Origin: Candidatus Heimdallarchaeota archaeon LC_3
GTDB lineage: Archaea > Asgardarchaeota > Heimdallarchaeia > Hodarchaeales > LC-3
NCBI GenBank assembly: GCA_001940645.1
Contig: MDVS01000020.1
Coordinates: forward strand, 124,001-188,000
Length of the DNA stretch: 64,000 nt
Reading direction: 5' to 3'
In this document: positions 1 through 9,605 of the stretch, piece by piece
Layout: each line of letters opens with the position of its first letter
Numbering within the stretch: the first letter of the stretch is position 1
Translations under genes and position numbers: made by a program
The notes under the pieces: generated by a model
Seen by the model: the letters and a program-made list of their open reading frames with translations, nothing else
Database searches by the model: none
Told to the model about the DNA's origin: nothing

Positions 1-314
1 AAAAGTGCCATTACACAATAGGCCTTTCCTGCAAGTCTTTCATCTTTTACAGAATCATCATCCAATTCAAAGGCAAAAAGGTAAGATAAATAATCGAAGT
101 GTTCACGCACAGGTAACGGCCCAAAAAGCCCTACGAATTTTTGTGTTGATTGCCCCAGAATAGTCATAAAGTAAGCCCCCTGAGAGAGAATGAAGAAATC
201 TTTTTCATCCTCATTATCTATAAAATTTTCTAACTTTATAGCTATTTCCTCTGGCCCTGTATCTGCTAATTTAACTATGAACGAATATACATCAAGATTT
301 TCAGAATTGGACAT
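1..314 (-). CDS. Partial protein with an unknown ~105-aa domain (C-terminus beyond window edge)
   Basis: The reverse strand from an ATG at 314 reads open to the window edge (104 codons) and begins MSNSENLDVYSFIVKLADTG. No family is recognised. It aligns along its whole length with the N-terminus of the protein at 32464-33216: an I-V strand followed by a Gly-Pro near residue 20, a GPLP/GPLS motif near residue 66, then Leu-x3-Phe, Asp-x-Arg and a conserved Gly. I infer a shared alpha/beta domain. It is divergent from the Arf-like GTPase (222-base gap), so it could be a GTPase partner, but that is only context. Truncated by the window. Confidence 0.75.
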   Translation of the reverse strand, partial: MSNSENLDVYSFIVKLADTGPEEIAIKLENFIDNEDEKDFFILSQGAYFMTILGQSTQKFVGLFGPLPVREHFDYLSYLFAFELDDDSVKDERLAGKAYCVMAL

Positions 315-535
315 ATTAAAGATAATTCCTTTAATAATTATAATTGATTTAGGACTACGAAAAAATTATTTTCTAAAATATTTTTAAAATGTTACATGAA
401 GTGAATATTGAAATCACTCAACACATAGTATATTATCAAGATTTAATTAAACTCACTTCTATTAATTACAAACCAATTGTGATTTTTTTTAATCCTTGAT
501 TAACTAGAATCAAAACAATAGTTAACAAAATTTTT

Positions 536-1126
536 ATGAGGTCTTGGGGTTTGAATATTTTTTATCGATTATTTAGCTTTTTATCCCCAGAAAAAACCCC
601 ATTAAGATTATACATCTTAGGATTAGATATGGCTGGAAAATCAACATTTGTTAATTATCTTAAACTTGGTGAATTTACTAGTCCACTTCAAACCATGGGT
701 ATAAATGTTGAAAAAGTTAAAAAAGACGGTTTAGATTTAAATGTTATTGATCTTGGAGGCCAAAAAAGTTTTAGAATGGTACTTTGGCCGAAAATTCTAG
801 AAACTGGTGCTGATGCAATTCTATTCGTTATTGATGCAACCAGTAAAGATAGAATGGTTCTAAATGAAGAAGAATTTTTCAAACTTTTGACTGCTCCTAA
901 ATTAAAGTCTGTTCCAATTATTATTCTTGCAAATAAACAAGATTTGTCAGAAGCAATGACTCCTGGGGAAATCGCATTACAGTTAAAATTGTTAGATTAT
1001 ACTTTAAATCAAAAAGATTGGGGGAATCGTTCACTAAATATTTATCCAACTTCAATGAAAACTGGTGAAGGGCTGGAAGAAGTAGTAAAATTATTGAAAC
1101 ATATTTACAATACTAAAAAGGATTAA
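536..1126 (+). CDS. Arf/Sar-family small GTPase
   Basis: A 196-aa GTP-binding switch protein. Visible motifs: P-loop GLDMAGKST, switch I TMGINVE (Arf TIGFNVE), switch II DLGGQ with the catalytic Gln, NKQD for guanine recognition, and a late SMKTGEG motif. Ahead of the P-loop lies a hydrophobic amphipathic stretch (GLNIFYRLFSFL) that resembles the N-terminal membrane helix of eukaryotic Arf. Gly is not at position 2, so N-myristoylation is not implied; the start could instead be the TTG inside this stretch. It stands alone, convergent with asnS. Family assignment is firm; the membrane-association role is inferred. Confidence 0.93.
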   Translation: MRSWGLNIFYRLFSFLSPEKTPLRLYILGLDMAGKSTFVNYLKLGEFTSPLQTMGINVEKVKKDGLDLNVIDLGGQKSFRMVLWPKILETGADAILFVIDATSKDRMVLNEEEFFKLLTAPKLKSVPIIILANKQDLSEAMTPGEIALQLKLLDYTLNQKDWGNRSLNIYPTSMKTGEGLEEVVKLLKHIYNTKKD

Positions 1127-1145
1127 AAATCACCCTTTTAGTTGA

Positions 1146-2474
1146 TCATGGAGTAATTCTATTTTGTAATCGAGGAAATAGACAAGATTCTCTTATATGA
1201 TCTAATCCAAGGATCCAAACTAAACATCTTTCAAGACCTAAACCAAATCCAGAATGAGGTACTGAACCATATTTTCTCAGATCTAAATACCAGTAATAGG
1301 GATTAGTATCAAGTCCCTCAGCTTCAAAACGTTTAATTAAAGTCTCCAAGTCATCTTCACGAACACTACCACCAATTACTTCCCCTACATTAGGTACTAA
1401 TAAGTCAACCGATAATGTCAGATCTTTATCTTCTGAATCACGCTTCATATAGAATGCTTTTTGTTCAGCTGGAAATTTCGTTAGAAAAACAGGATGCTTT
1501 AAAGCATCAACAAGCTGTCTTTCTGGCCTTTCAGTAATTTCATCTCCATACTCATAAGCACTTCCATCCTCTTTTACAATCTCTTTTTCGTTTAACATTT
1601 TTATAGCATCAGAGTAAGTAATTCTAATAAAAGGTTTATCATCTAAGTGAAAATCGGGATTACGTTCTTTGATAATATCACCAGCCTTTTCTTTTGTTTC
1701 CTTAACTATAAATCTAACCATATTTTCAAGAAGATTGAGTAAATCTTCAAACTCTATAAAAGCACCTTCCCACTCTATATGGGTATATTCAGTTAAGTGT
1801 CTTCTTGTCCTGCTTTTTTCTGCACGATAAGAAGGCATCACACAGAAAACATCTTTGAGTGCAAATATGACAGTTTCTAAATACAATTGACTTGATTGAG
1901 TTAAATACCCAATTTGATCAAAATACTTAAATTTGAACAAAGTAGATCCTCCCTCTACTTGTGTTTGGACTAAAGTAGGAGGGTGAACCTCAAAGGATCC
2001 TCTGTTAAAGAAGAAATTTCTAAAAGCTTGTGTAAGAATTGATCTAAATCTAAGAATGTTAGAAGTTCCTTGCCCTCTAATTACTAAATGCCTTTTATCC
2101 ATCAATACATCTGGATTTGAGTCGGGTCGATATTCAGATTCAATATCAGGAGATGAAACACCAATTATCTCTACTTTTGTTGCCTGTAATTCAATACCGA
2201 TAAATGGGGCTCTTTTATCTTGTTTTAAAGAACCTGTAACAATTACCGAAGATTCCCGAAATAATCCGGATACTTCATCAAAATTATCTCCTTTATAGTT
2301 CTGTGGAGAAATTACACCTTGAATGTATCCAGTTCCATCTCTTATGTCTAAAAATAATTTTTTTCCCATTTTTCTTATGTTTTGTAGCCAACCACGAATT
2401 GATACTTCAGGAATCTCTTTTTCCTTTTTAAAAAGTTCTGGTAATTCTACAATATCAATAATTTTATCTTTCAT
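1146..2474 (-). CDS. asnS: Asparaginyl-tRNA synthetase
   Basis: Class IIb aminoacyl-tRNA synthetase that charges tRNA-Asn in the cytoplasm. An N-terminal OB-fold anticodon-binding domain (about residues 20-120, RGWLQNIRKMGKKLFLDIRD) precedes the catalytic core. Motif 2 is YRAEKSRTRRHLTE and motif 3 is GFGLGLERCLVWILG. AsnRS rather than AspRS is favoured by RAEKSRT in motif 2 and by KYGSVPHSGFGLG near the C-terminus. Length is normal. I chose the ATG at 2474; an in-frame TTG lies four codons upstream at 2486. Its presence implies direct Asn charging rather than the transamidation route. Confidence 0.95.
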   Translation of the reverse strand: MKDKIIDIVELPELFKKEKEIPEVSIRGWLQNIRKMGKKLFLDIRDGTGYIQGVISPQNYKGDNFDEVSGLFRESSVIVTGSLKQDKRAPFIGIELQATKVEIIGVSSPDIESEYRPDSNPDVLMDKRHLVIRGQGTSNILRFRSILTQAFRNFFFNRGSFEVHPPTLVQTQVEGGSTLFKFKYFDQIGYLTQSSQLYLETVIFALKDVFCVMPSYRAEKSRTRRHLTEYTHIEWEGAFIEFEDLLNLLENMVRFIVKETKEKAGDIIKERNPDFHLDDKPFIRITYSDAIKMLNEKEIVKEDGSAYEYGDEITERPERQLVDALKHPVFLTKFPAEQKAFYMKRDSEDKDLTLSVDLLVPNVGEVIGGSVREDDLETLIKRFEAEGLDTNPYYWYLDLRKYGSVPHSGFGLGLERCLVWILGLDHIRESCLFPRLQNRITP

Positions 2475-2636
2475 GTACTTACCCAAAATGAATTTTTCCG
2501 TTAATAAATAGTATTGATATAATATTTTATTTTAACGGATTTCATAATTAATTTATTGACTATATTGGTTTTTAAAAAACAATTTTTCTAATGAAGATTT
2601 TGATTTTTAGATCGATATAATATGGATTATTTTTCC

Positions 2637-2939
2637 CTAAATTGTTCTTTCTATCTTAAATTCTGAAAATAAAAATTCCTTATCCTTTACATTAATCCAA
2701 TCTTGTTTGATATTAGTGATATTAGAACCGAATGAACCCTGTCTACATTTATTAACAAATTTTTCTAACGTGGATCTATCATGATGAAAAGCTTGAACCT
2801 CTACCCCTCCACTATAAAGATTTCTGACGAATCCACTTATACCTAATTTATTTGCTTCAATGTTAACAAACCTTCTAAAAAAGACGCCTTGAACCCTTCC
2901 AGAGATTATTAATTTTACTAATAAATCCAATTGCACCAC
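2637..2939 (-). CDS. acyP: Acylphosphatase
   Basis: A small cytosolic enzyme hydrolysing carboxyl-phosphate bonds of acylphosphates. The N-terminal signature GRVQGVFFR carries the catalytic Arg, and ISGFVRNLYSGGVEVQ carries the catalytic Asn and second strand of the acylphosphatase fold. At 100 aa it is the usual size. The start is GTG (tandem GTG-GTG at the 5' end); no strong ribosome-binding site is visible. It is upstream of and codirectional with asnS (about 160-base gap), with no obvious functional link. Confidence 0.92.
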   Translation of the reverse strand: MVQLDLLVKLIISGRVQGVFFRRFVNIEANKLGISGFVRNLYSGGVEVQAFHHDRSTLEKFVNKCRQGSFGSNITNIKQDWINVKDKEFLFSEFKIERTI

Positions 2940-3159
2940 ATAATTTTTTAATTAATAAGAACGAAATTAATATGAACTAGATATAATCTTTAACTGTTGG
3001 GAAAATTTTTTTGATAAGAATGTTAAAGAAAAAATAAAAATAGAAAATATAAAATTACTTCATTTTATTTTATTGTTAAATTGTCTAGTTTAGCTTTATG
3101 TAATCAAAGAAGTATTACCCAAAAACAATTTAATTAGTAAATTGGTGGTCAATGAACTT

Positions 3160-3459
3160 ATGGTGATTAAACTCGTTTATAAAGATAAATTATTTGTAGA
3201 AACTAGTAACACAGAAACAACAGGTGATACTTTAGCAACTTTGTCGATAGATGAATCAAATATGGTAGCTTCATTAAGTTTTAGTAATGATGCTAATCTT
3301 ATTGAAAGAAGAACTGCCAAGAGACAGGCCAATTCAATATTAAAAACAGGATTTTTGTTATCAGATGGAAAAAGAGTAGGGAAAGAGTGTAAACTTCAGG
3401 ATCCTGAAGAAGAATCGATAGATGATCGTCTCCTACAAGAAGGTCATAAATATAGATAA
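3160..3459 (+). CDS. Conserved-looking hypothetical protein, ~99 aa
   Basis: The protein begins MVIKLVYKDKLFVETSNTET from an ATG at 3160 that follows a GGTGG stretch. TTG and GTG codons at 3142 and 3145 are possible longer starts. The middle is strand-rich and followed by a basic helix (ERRTAKRQANSILKTGF) and a short GFLLSDGKRVGKE segment; the C-terminal 20 residues are acidic. No membrane segment or metal-binding motif is visible. I do not recognise the family. It is codirectional with the membrane protein at 3616, about 150 bases away. Confidence 0.6.
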   Translation: MVIKLVYKDKLFVETSNTETTGDTLATLSIDESNMVASLSFSNDANLIERRTAKRQANSILKTGFLLSDGKRVGKECKLQDPEEESIDDRLLQEGHKYR

Positions 3460-3615
3460 TCCATTCAAATAAAAAGACTATAAGCATTTTTTGTCCTTAA
3501 TTTCATTAACTTTTCTAACAAAAACGAATTATTGACATAGTTGTGCTGGGTAATCAATCCAGTACTCAATTTTAAATTTTGATTTAAATTTAATTTAATT
3601 GGATTGAGAAAAATT

Positions 3616-4485
3616 ATGTCACCCTCCTCGAACAAAGATGATGAGAAAAAGAGCAGCAGATCATTTAAAAAAGCAATAGATGCATCTAAAGTACTAGTCG
3701 GAGCACTAGCAATAAAAGCAGCCGATGAAATATCAAAAATTGTTGTTAACCCTCCCAAAAAACCGAAAAACGTAACAAGGCGTGAATATACTAAATCAAA
3801 GCCAACAAAAACATTTACTCAAGCAGCAAGAGCAGTTAAGTTTTGGGGAGAAAATCCAAGTTATTTTCCAAAGACAAACAGTTATCAAACAGAATCTGCT
3901 GAAGATAAAAAAGATAGGGGATTCTTTTATAGTCCTGATAGACAATACAAAAAGCCACCTCCATCAGTGGTTCCTGGTCTAGATGGTTTAGTATCTTTTT
4001 CGATTTTACTCGTTCCTTTTGCAATTTTATTAGGAATTATTAATCAAATATTCGTAGGAATACTGATCGATATTTTATTATGGTTCTTATTACTTATTTA
4101 CATTCTATTTATTGCTGTACCTGGAGCTTATTTAGGCTTAGATGCAATCAGAGATGGAGCAAAGGAATTGTTAGCTAGTAGTGGGGCAACTATAAAGTTT
4201 GGATTAAAAGGAATATTTTATATGATTAAAATATTCTTTCAAGGATTAGCAGAGATATTTTTACTATTTTTTAGTGCATTTTTCGAAAATGTATTGGATT
4301 ATTGGATATTTGTTTCCACATATATTATTTCATTAATTATCCTTTATTTTACAATAACCGCAATATTCGGTGTGAATTTAGGACTATTCACTATAATGAT
4401 GTTGATTTTGATTCCTGCATTATTACCTGCAGCAATTTTGCATCGGTATTGGCTATTATTCAGATTTAACCAGGAAAAAAGATAA
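3616..4485 (+). CDS. Multi-pass membrane protein with a charged N-terminal domain
   Basis: About 289 aa. The first 120 residues are hydrophilic, basic and rich in Ser, Lys and Pro. The remainder is hydrophobic, with about five membrane-spanning stretches (roughly residues 125-150, 152-175, 205-230, 235-255 and 258-280). Small-residue and Gly pairs recur between helices. No catalytic motif is visible. The start is taken as the ATG at 3616; a TTG lies 12 bases upstream. A role in membrane organisation cannot be told from sequence. The gene is monocistronic. Confidence 0.7.
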   Translation: MSPSSNKDDEKKSSRSFKKAIDASKVLVGALAIKAADEISKIVVNPPKKPKNVTRREYTKSKPTKTFTQAARAVKFWGENPSYFPKTNSYQTESAEDKKDRGFFYSPDRQYKKPPPSVVPGLDGLVSFSILLVPFAILLGIINQIFVGILIDILLWFLLLIYILFIAVPGAYLGLDAIRDGAKELLASSGATIKFGLKGIFYMIKIFFQGLAEIFLLFFSAFFENVLDYWIFVSTYIISLIILYFTITAIFGVNLGLFTIMMLILIPALLPAAILHRYWLLFRFNQEKR

Positions 4486-4599
4486 TTTGATTAATTATGA
4501 AAATCTTTGTTACTTGCATTATTTTTTATTTTCATAATTTCTTCTTTTAAATTAATACTCCAGCAAATTTCATTGAGTAAACCGGAGCGGATTTAACGA

Positions 4600-5844
4600 T
4601 TGTCAAAAAATGTTTCAATACAAAATGAAAAAGTTAGTAAAAATCAATTCAGTTCTAATTATTTCATGGAATTAGAATCTAAGTATGGAGCTCATAATTA
4701 TCACCCATTAGAGGTTGTTCTGTCTAAAGGAGATGGAGCTTTTGTTTGGGATGTTGAAGGAAAAAAGTATTTGGATTGTTTATCAGCATATTCTGCTGTT
4801 AATCAAGGTCATAGACATCCTAAAATTATTGAAGCAGCTAAAATTCAATTAGAAAACCTTACTTTAACCAGTCGTGCCTTTTATAATGACCGATTAGGCT
4901 TATTTTTAAAGAAATTGTGTGATTTAGCTGAAATGGAAGTCGCACTGCCTATGAATACTGGAGCAGAAGCTGTAGAAACTGGCATAAAAATGGCAAGAAG
5001 ATGGGGATATGAGATAAAAAAAGTACAAAAAAATTCTGCAGAAATCATTGTTTGTGAAAATAATTTTCACGGTAGAACAACAACTATTGTTGGGTTTTCT
5101 TCAGATGAAAATTCTCGCAAAGGATTTGGCCCATTTACACCAGGATTCATTGAAATACCATTTAATGACCCAAAAGCATTAGAAGAAGCCATAACAGATA
5201 ACACTGTTGCATTCTTAGTTGAGCCTATCCAAGGAGAAGCAGGAGTTATTATTCCGGATGAAGGATATCTTAAAAAAATAAGAGAAATCTGTTCCAAGAA
5301 CAATATTTTATTAATTTTAGATGAAATTCAAACAGGGCTCTGTAGAACAGGAAAAATGTTTGCTTATATGCATGAAAACATTAAACCAGATATTCTACTT
5401 GTTGGAAAAGCTCTAGGAGGAGGAGTAATTCCAGTCTCAGGAGCATTAAGTTCTAAGGAAATCATGGCTCCGATAACACCAGGTTCACATGGCTCCACTT
5501 ATGCTGGTTCACCTCTTGCTTGCGCTATTGCAGAAGCTTCATTAGAAGTTTTAATTGACGAAAAACTTGCCGAAAATTCTTACAGTTTAGGTAAGTACTT
5601 CAAAAAAGGTCTAGAAGATTTAAACAACCCATTAATCAAAGAAATTCGTGGTAAAGGGCTTTTTGTTGCAATCGAGTTATTTGAAAAAGCTGGTAATGCT
5701 CGTAAATTTACAACTGCCTTGAAAGAAAAAGGGATTTTAGCAAAAGAAACTCATGAGCAAACAATAAGGTTTGCACCTCCACTTATCATTAATGAAGAAG
5801 ATATTGATTTGATTTTAGCCACTATAAAGGAAACAATTAAATGA
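4600..5844 (+). CDS. rocD: Ornithine aminotransferase (class III, PLP)
   Basis: Transfers the delta-amino group of ornithine to 2-oxoglutarate, giving glutamate semialdehyde. The N-terminal KYGAHNYHPLEVVLSKGDG and LDCLSAYSAVNQGH are typical of ornithine aminotransferases rather than acetylornithine enzymes. The cofactor region shows LDEIQTGLCRTG, and the PLP lysine lies in LLVGKALGGGVIPVSGAL. Length (414 aa) is normal for the family. The start is TTG. A decayed partial copy of this gene lies at 13524-13626. With agmatinase at 20055 it hints at arginine/ornithine/polyamine turnover, although the genes are not in one operon. Confidence 0.93.
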   Translation: MSKNVSIQNEKVSKNQFSSNYFMELESKYGAHNYHPLEVVLSKGDGAFVWDVEGKKYLDCLSAYSAVNQGHRHPKIIEAAKIQLENLTLTSRAFYNDRLGLFLKKLCDLAEMEVALPMNTGAEAVETGIKMARRWGYEIKKVQKNSAEIIVCENNFHGRTTTIVGFSSDENSRKGFGPFTPGFIEIPFNDPKALEEAITDNTVAFLVEPIQGEAGVIIPDEGYLKKIREICSKNNILLILDEIQTGLCRTGKMFAYMHENIKPDILLVGKALGGGVIPVSGALSSKEIMAPITPGSHGSTYAGSPLACAIAEASLEVLIDEKLAENSYSLGKYFKKGLEDLNNPLIKEIRGKGLFVAIELFEKAGNARKFTTALKEKGILAKETHEQTIRFAPPLIINEEDIDLILATIKETIK

Positions 5845-5896
5845 TTATGAAGTATAAATCTTAACAGGATAGTTTTTTATTTTCAAATCAATGAAA

Positions 5897-6169
5897 TTAT
5901 ACCAATGCAATTCTTCTATCCTCAAATTTATTTCTTACTTGAAGATGAATATATAAATTAGGATTACCAAAAATTTCTAATAATTGCAATTTACTTAAAT
6001 TTAGTAACCAATCAGGTAGTTCTGATATTTTATTAAAGAAAAAATTAATCATCCATAATTTAGGATGATATATGGAAAAATTATAAGGAAATTCAGTAAA
6101 ATTATTATGATATAAGCTGAGAACAAAAATTGTGAAATTATTGAAGAATTTATTGAGGTCAATTAACAA
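5897..6169 (-). pseudogene. Leucine-rich-repeat fragment
   Basis: A 90-codon open frame from a TTG contains about three LRR units: LSLYHNNFTEFP, then MINFFFNKISELPDWLLNLS, then LLEIFGNPNL, matching the L-x-L-x-x-N-x-(I/L)-x-x-(L/F)-P pattern. There is no signal peptide, N-terminal domain or cap, so it is probably the remnant of a larger LRR protein, although a small LRR protein cannot be excluded. It is convergent with rocD 52 bases away. Another LRR scrap lies at 13304-13417 close to the rocD-like scrap. Confidence 0.45.
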
Positions 6170-6347
6170 TCTAACCTGTCCATGATAACATTACGATTTC
6201 CACAGTTTCAGGTGCAAGTTTAATATAATCTTTTTTCTCTAATAAAGTCTAATATCTAGCTATGACAGATTCTATCAATCTTTTATTCATAAATAAGCAT
6301 AAATCCCTTGAATTTTAACCTCTAATTCAGTAAATCGCCGTTTAAAT

Positions 6348-6569
6348 TCATCTTTTAGAAATTATATTAGTCGATGTAAACGTAAATGGCGATTCATTTT
6401 TTCTTTCGAGATTATTGGAATTTCGGTAGGTATTTCTTTTATATTGAAATACCATAATAAAAAGAGCTAACAAAAGAAATCCACCAACAAAGCCAAATAA
6501 AAGAAGGATTGGATTGCTTCTTAATTCATCTATTAGTAAAAAAGATAATAACCAAATATCTAATATCAA
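6348..6569 (-). CDS. Possible small membrane protein or tail of a lost surface protein
   Basis: A 73-codon frame from a TTG. It contains two hydrophobic stretches (about residues 1-13 and 18-42, the second with a Gly-Gly kink), then a basic segment (QYKRNTYRN) and a polar tail. The frame is open about 10 codons further upstream to a TAA, with no ATG. The layout resembles the C-terminal anchor of the secreted proteins elsewhere in this window, so a remnant is as likely as a small independent gene. Weakly supported. Confidence 0.3.
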   Translation of the reverse strand: MILDIWLLSFLLIDELRSNPILLLFGFVGGFLLLALFIMVFQYKRNTYRNSNNLERKNESPFTFTSTNIISKR

Positions 6570-6835
6570 AAACGATAGGATATCAGTTTCATTGACAATT
6601 TACAAATTACATGAATAGAAAATATCACATTCAAACTATTTGAGACTATGGTAATGATAGACGCTATTTCTTTGACTTAGACCAAAATGAAGAATAAATT
6701 TAATCTATTTCCGATATAATAAAACTTTTCAATTCTTTCTAGTTTTCAAAATTTATTGGGGGTCTGCAAATTTCAATTTCACTTTTTTTAAAACTATCCG
6801 ATAACAACATAAAAATATCTAATTTGAGTCTTTCG

Positions 6836-7936
6836 ATGGTCTTTAGTCTAAATTTAATACTAATTTCTTCTATATTCACTGATTTCTTTTTAAGTTCCTT
6901 ATCTTTGTTCTTGTTTTTTCTAACTGCAATTAGTCTGATGATTTATTTATTTCTATATTACTCAAATCTTACTCATTTTCTCATTAGAATATTCTGCAAG
7001 TTAGTCAATAGACTTTATAAACCAAATGCGGATGTAAAACAAATTCCTCATCATCACCCAATTTACAGATACTTTCTTTTATATAATCATAGACCATTCC
7101 AAGGACTATATTATAGCTTTCTTTCAAAAATAATTTTAGTATTTGCATTATTTCTATTTACTTTTACATTCTTACATGGCAAAATAAAATTAAAGGCAAA
7201 TTTTATATCAGGTTCTAATTTGACTAATGATCCAACTGACTTTATTGAAATAAATCTTAATCCTTTCGAGGATGCATTTGCTTTTTTTGTTTTATTATTC
7301 TGTATTGTCTTAATTTCACTAATAATATTCAAAATATTTAGAGATATTAAGAACCACATAAAAATACTTGCAAGATTTAATGTATTTTATCATATTGAGG
7401 CTGATTTATTAGCATTTAAGAAAATCAATATTGATAAGACTGAATTAACAGAAATGGAATTAGAAATTATTAAAAAATTAGAAATTTACAAAAAAAAGAG
7501 TTTCGAAACTGTGTTACAAAATTATTGGGATTTTCAAGCATTAATGTTTAATAAATATTGCAATTATATGATTGAGCTAATAATTTTCACACGTGGAAAT
7601 GAAATATTAAAAGCTGAATCAGATCTTGTCGAAAATCTTCGAGGACTAGATAATATATTAATAGAAATTGGTTTTATTAATTTTTTACATTATAATATTC
7701 GTGAAAAAGAAAATTATTTTGTAATATTTTCCAAAGCGTTAAGGAAATTTGAAGAAAATAATGAAATGAATTCCAAGAAAATTTTAGATGAATTTGTTAA
7801 TCTAAGAAAATTCTTGAATAGAGTCTTTAGTAATGATTTGATTAAAATATTTTTTGAAAATGAGGAATATTCTTTCAGATTATTAGAAAGACAAGAAAAA
7901 AATGATAAAAAATTCTTGAAGAAATTAATTATTTAG
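6836..7936 (+). CDS. Membrane protein with a C-terminal helical cytosolic domain
   Basis: About 366 aa. Two hydrophobic stretches near the N-terminus (residues 5-45) are followed by two more (about 95-115 and 148-170). Between them is a loop carrying HHHPIYRYF and a likely external segment with Asn-rich stretches. The last 190 residues are soluble, strongly charged and helical or coiled-coil in character. No enzymatic motif is recognised. The start is ambiguous: ATG at 6836 or TTG at 6824. It lies at the border of the decayed zone but its frame is intact. Confidence 0.65.
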   Translation: MVFSLNLILISSIFTDFFLSSLSLFLFFLTAISLMIYLFLYYSNLTHFLIRIFCKLVNRLYKPNADVKQIPHHHPIYRYFLLYNHRPFQGLYYSFLSKIILVFALFLFTFTFLHGKIKLKANFISGSNLTNDPTDFIEINLNPFEDAFAFFVLLFCIVLISLIIFKIFRDIKNHIKILARFNVFYHIEADLLAFKKINIDKTELTEMELEIIKKLEIYKKKSFETVLQNYWDFQALMFNKYCNYMIELIIFTRGNEILKAESDLVENLRGLDNILIEIGFINFLHYNIREKENYFVIFSKALRKFEENNEMNSKKILDEFVNLRKFLNRVFSNDLIKIFFENEEYSFRLLERQEKNDKKFLKKLII

Positions 7937-8153
7937 CCAGTTCTCTATTCCACTCAAATTCTAATTCCATTTATGAATTATAAGCATAAATGATAAATTA
8001 CTGAGATCATATTTCAACAGGACCAAAAGGAGTTCCTGGTTCAACATATTATTACTAGGTCTTATTCCCGTTGGAGAGATGTTACGAAAAAAATTTTTTA
8101 TAATTAACAAGGTCATTAAATTGTCGTTCAATGTGGTAAACTGTCCTTGTATT

Positions 8154-8882
8154 CTAATTTTCAAGTGATGCTAACTGTTCCCAAAATAAATTAATGTCTC
8201 TCAGAGGATTAATAATAGTCCCGAGTTCAATTAAGATCCATAATGCTTGTGAAAATGAATTTACTTCAGTCACATTATTTTGCATGCCATCTATGTTATA
8301 TAAAAGTCTTACATTTGTTTCATATTGTTCATTTTTATAAGGAATAGCTAAAATATTATTATCTGGTAGGTTTTTAAATGAAAAATTTATCCATGGAAGG
8401 TAATTTGGTATCTGATTTTTTATATCATGAATAAAAGTAAGATTATTATCGATATCCCTTTCAGGAAAACTAATTGTATTCAAATTTATAATTTTGGGTG
8501 AAAGTTTTTTGAATTCGTTAAATGGATTCGGATAGCATACAAAATCTTGTAGATCATACCGGACGAATTCGTTTTTAAGAATCAAAAATAAAATGTCGTG
8601 GTTTAATATTATATTACTTTTTCTATCTTCAAGTTCTTTAGGAATGTCTAAGTATACCATTCCATATTTACCAGCCTTATTGATTGTCTCCACAGTAATT
8701 TCGTCATATTCTTGATCAATATCTGTGACCTTATCGTAACCGATAGCAATTTCAGCTCCATTAGGAATAGATAATCCTTTATTTTTAAATTGATCAGTCA
8801 CATCAAATAAGAATCTATTTTGTTCAACTAAATCATAATTTATTTCCCTAAGTGAAATACCTATGAATTCTTTTTCAACCAA
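8154..8882 (-). pseudogene. C-terminal fragment (3 of 3) of a gene split by in-frame stops
   Basis: 242 codons with no recognised domain. The only start is a TTG at 8882, set directly against an AAGGAAG stretch. The 13 codons between it and the TAG at 8922-8924 are open in the same frame and read like protein (FLYENYKIEYKGR). This is therefore best read as the end of the gene that starts at 10343. The frame stays open for 23 more codons beyond its own TAG at 8154. No metal site or membrane segment is visible. If functional on its own it would be an unknown protein. Confidence 0.5.
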
Positions 8883-8921
8883 TCTTCCTTTATACTCTAT
8901 TTTATAATTTTCATATAGAAA

Positions 8922-9482
8922 CTAATTGATATTTCCTGGAGAACTTAGTAAAATAACCTCGTTGTATTTTGGAAATGGAGGATATGGCAAATAAAAAATT
9001 GGAAGTATTAGTAAATCCTTAGAAAATCCGAATTTATTTTTATTATTATTAAGCCAAGCAATTTTCCTTTCGAATTTTTTTATTTCAATAATTACCTCAT
9101 TTCTTTCGGATAATAACCAATGTTTTGATTCAATTACAATTAAATAATTTGAATTATGAACGATAATATCAAATTCAATTCGTTTATTGTCTGGATCAGT
9201 TACTCGAATCCCTAGCTTGTTATTTATTGGAATAGTTTTTGTAATATTAAGCGCTCCAATGGAATAAAATATTATTTCTTCAGTCCTATCACCAAGGATT
9301 TGATTTATTTTTCCCCGAGATCTCATTGAATGGATAAGAAATCTAGTCAAATTTAAGGAATGAATTGAAAAAATCTTATGATTTTGAATTTGTATAGGGA
9401 AAAAAATCCTGTTAAAAAATCTATAACCATTCTTTGTAGTTTTTTCTAAATTTTCAACAAAATCAATCATATATCTTGTCAT
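8922..9482 (-). pseudogene. Middle fragment (2 of 3) with a PD-(D/E)XK-like nuclease motif
   Basis: 186 codons from an ATG at 9482; the frame is open a further 41 codons upstream to the single TGA at 9606-9608. The segment RIEFDIIVHNSNYLIVIESK has the Asp-x(n)-Glu-x-Lys arrangement of restriction-endonuclease-like (PD-(D/E)XK) folds, with the usual hydrophobic strands either side and a preceding helix with Glu (GDRTEEIIFY). A nuclease or NERD-like role is inferred from this motif alone. Same frame as fragments 1 and 3. Confidence 0.5.
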
Positions 9483-9605
9483 AGAATTTATTGGGACAAT
9501 TTTTAATCTAAGAGTGTTAAAATTTGGTTCTAATTTTTTAAAACTATACTCAAAACTAAGAAGTTCTGGATCAGTTAAAAAATTGAACTTTATATCCCAA
9601 TCTAT

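Noticed and set aside
7961..8164. 67-codon reverse-strand open frame overlapping the end of the split gene
   Set aside because: TTG start inside another gene, low-complexity composition, and the region is better explained by continued frame of the split gene.
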